Shown: one piece after another, positions 33,375 through 33,415 of the stretch
How the letters are laid out: each line of letters begins with the position of its first letter
How positions within the stretch are numbered: the stretch's first letter is position 1
Origin: Bacillota bacterium
Lineage (GTDB): Bacteria > Bacillota > UBA5301
Assembly (NCBI GenBank): GCA_017656135.1
Contig: JACDOJ010000014.1
Location: 1 to 33,415 of the forward strand
Reading direction: 5' to 3'
Length of the DNA: 33,415 bases
Position numbers and translations under genes: made by a program
The notes under the pieces: model-generated
What the model saw: only the letters and a program-made list of their open reading frames with translations
Told to the model about the DNA's origin: nothing
The model's database searches: none

Positions 33375-33415
33375 GTGAAAGAACGGGAGTTCAAAAAGAA
33401 GAAAAACCGCTTAGG
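33375..33415 (+). CDS. 5' end of an unidentified divergent gene (partial)
   Basis: A GTG with GGGAG eight bases upstream, and GGAGGAAGG further back, opens a frame of 13 codons to the window edge, very rich in Lys, Arg and Glu. It diverges from lysA. Too little is present to name it. CATACGAC at 33329-33336 faintly recalls a sporulation-sigma -10 element but lacks a convincing -35. Confidence 0.45.
   Translation, partial: MKEREFKKKKNRL

Noticed and set aside
1-33415. CRISPR arrays, insertion sequences, prophage or defence islands
   Set aside because: No spaced repeats, transposase, integrase or known defence gene was seen. Gene order is that of conserved Firmicutes operons.

Overview
This window carries a conserved chromosomal core of an endospore-forming, Gram-positive (Bacillota, Clostridia-like) bacterium. 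The evidence is spoIVA and a gerW/ytfJ-type gene, an IspH–ribosomal protein S1 fusion of the kind known from Clostridia, plsY/gpsA/plsC phospholipid genes, ScpA/ScpB, purine-rich Shine-Dalgarno sites, and frequent TTG and GTG starts. Base composition looks roughly balanced. I cannot name the species. I see no insertion sequence, phage, integrase or CRISPR array. Apart from tRNA-Tyr at the left edge and the first codons of a divergent gene at the right edge, everything is on the minus strand, so the operons read from right to left.

Layout in the direction of transcription. (1) 33.3–28.0 kb: lysA (own promoter), a site-2-protease-type membrane protein, an HD-domain protein, a ClC chloride transporter/channel with two CBS domains, a predicted small membrane protein, then scpA and scpB (condensin partners). 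(2) 27.4–26.4 kb: a DUF2953 membrane protein and a GerW/YtfJ-type sporulation protein, closed by a terminator. (3) 26.2–18.4 kb: rluB, aroH, hisC, aroF, aroA, cmk, plsC and the ispH-rpsA fusion, closed by a strong terminator. This block joins shikimate/aromatic synthesis, nucleotide and lipid precursors, isoprenoids and translation. (4) 18.3–10.6 kb: two tandem DUF3189 paralogues, a PDZ/radical-SAM DUF512 protein, der, plsY, gpsA, a secreted CBM9-like protein, and spoIVA with a likely sigma-E promoter, closed by a terminator. (5) 10.6–6.0 kb: hom-thrC-thrB-lysC, a tightly overlapping threonine/aspartate-family operon, followed by tRNA-Pro with its own promoter and terminator. (6) 5.7–0.3 kb: a secreted FG-GAP repeat protein with a C-terminal stalk-type domain, a family-4 uracil-DNA glycosylase, an EF-G-like GTPase, a membrane-anchored TPR protein and a TIGR04086-type membrane protein. 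(7) tRNA-Tyr on the plus strand with a perfect consensus promoter.

Many starts were moved from the longest open frame to sites backed by a Shine-Dalgarno sequence, a stop-start overlap with the upstream gene, or family alignment: TIGR04086 protein, gpsA, DUF512, second DUF3189, plsC, aroA, aroH, gerW, scpA and the HD protein. Most genes are ordinary housekeeping genes. The points that deserve a second look are a strong internal translation start in lysC, an EF-G paralogue with an altered guanine-specificity motif (TKLN), a chorismate mutase with Asp in place of the catalytic Glu, the paired DUF3189 genes beside a DUF512 radical-SAM gene, and a secreted CBM9-like protein next to spoIVA. I found no clearly new multi-gene defence or mobile system.
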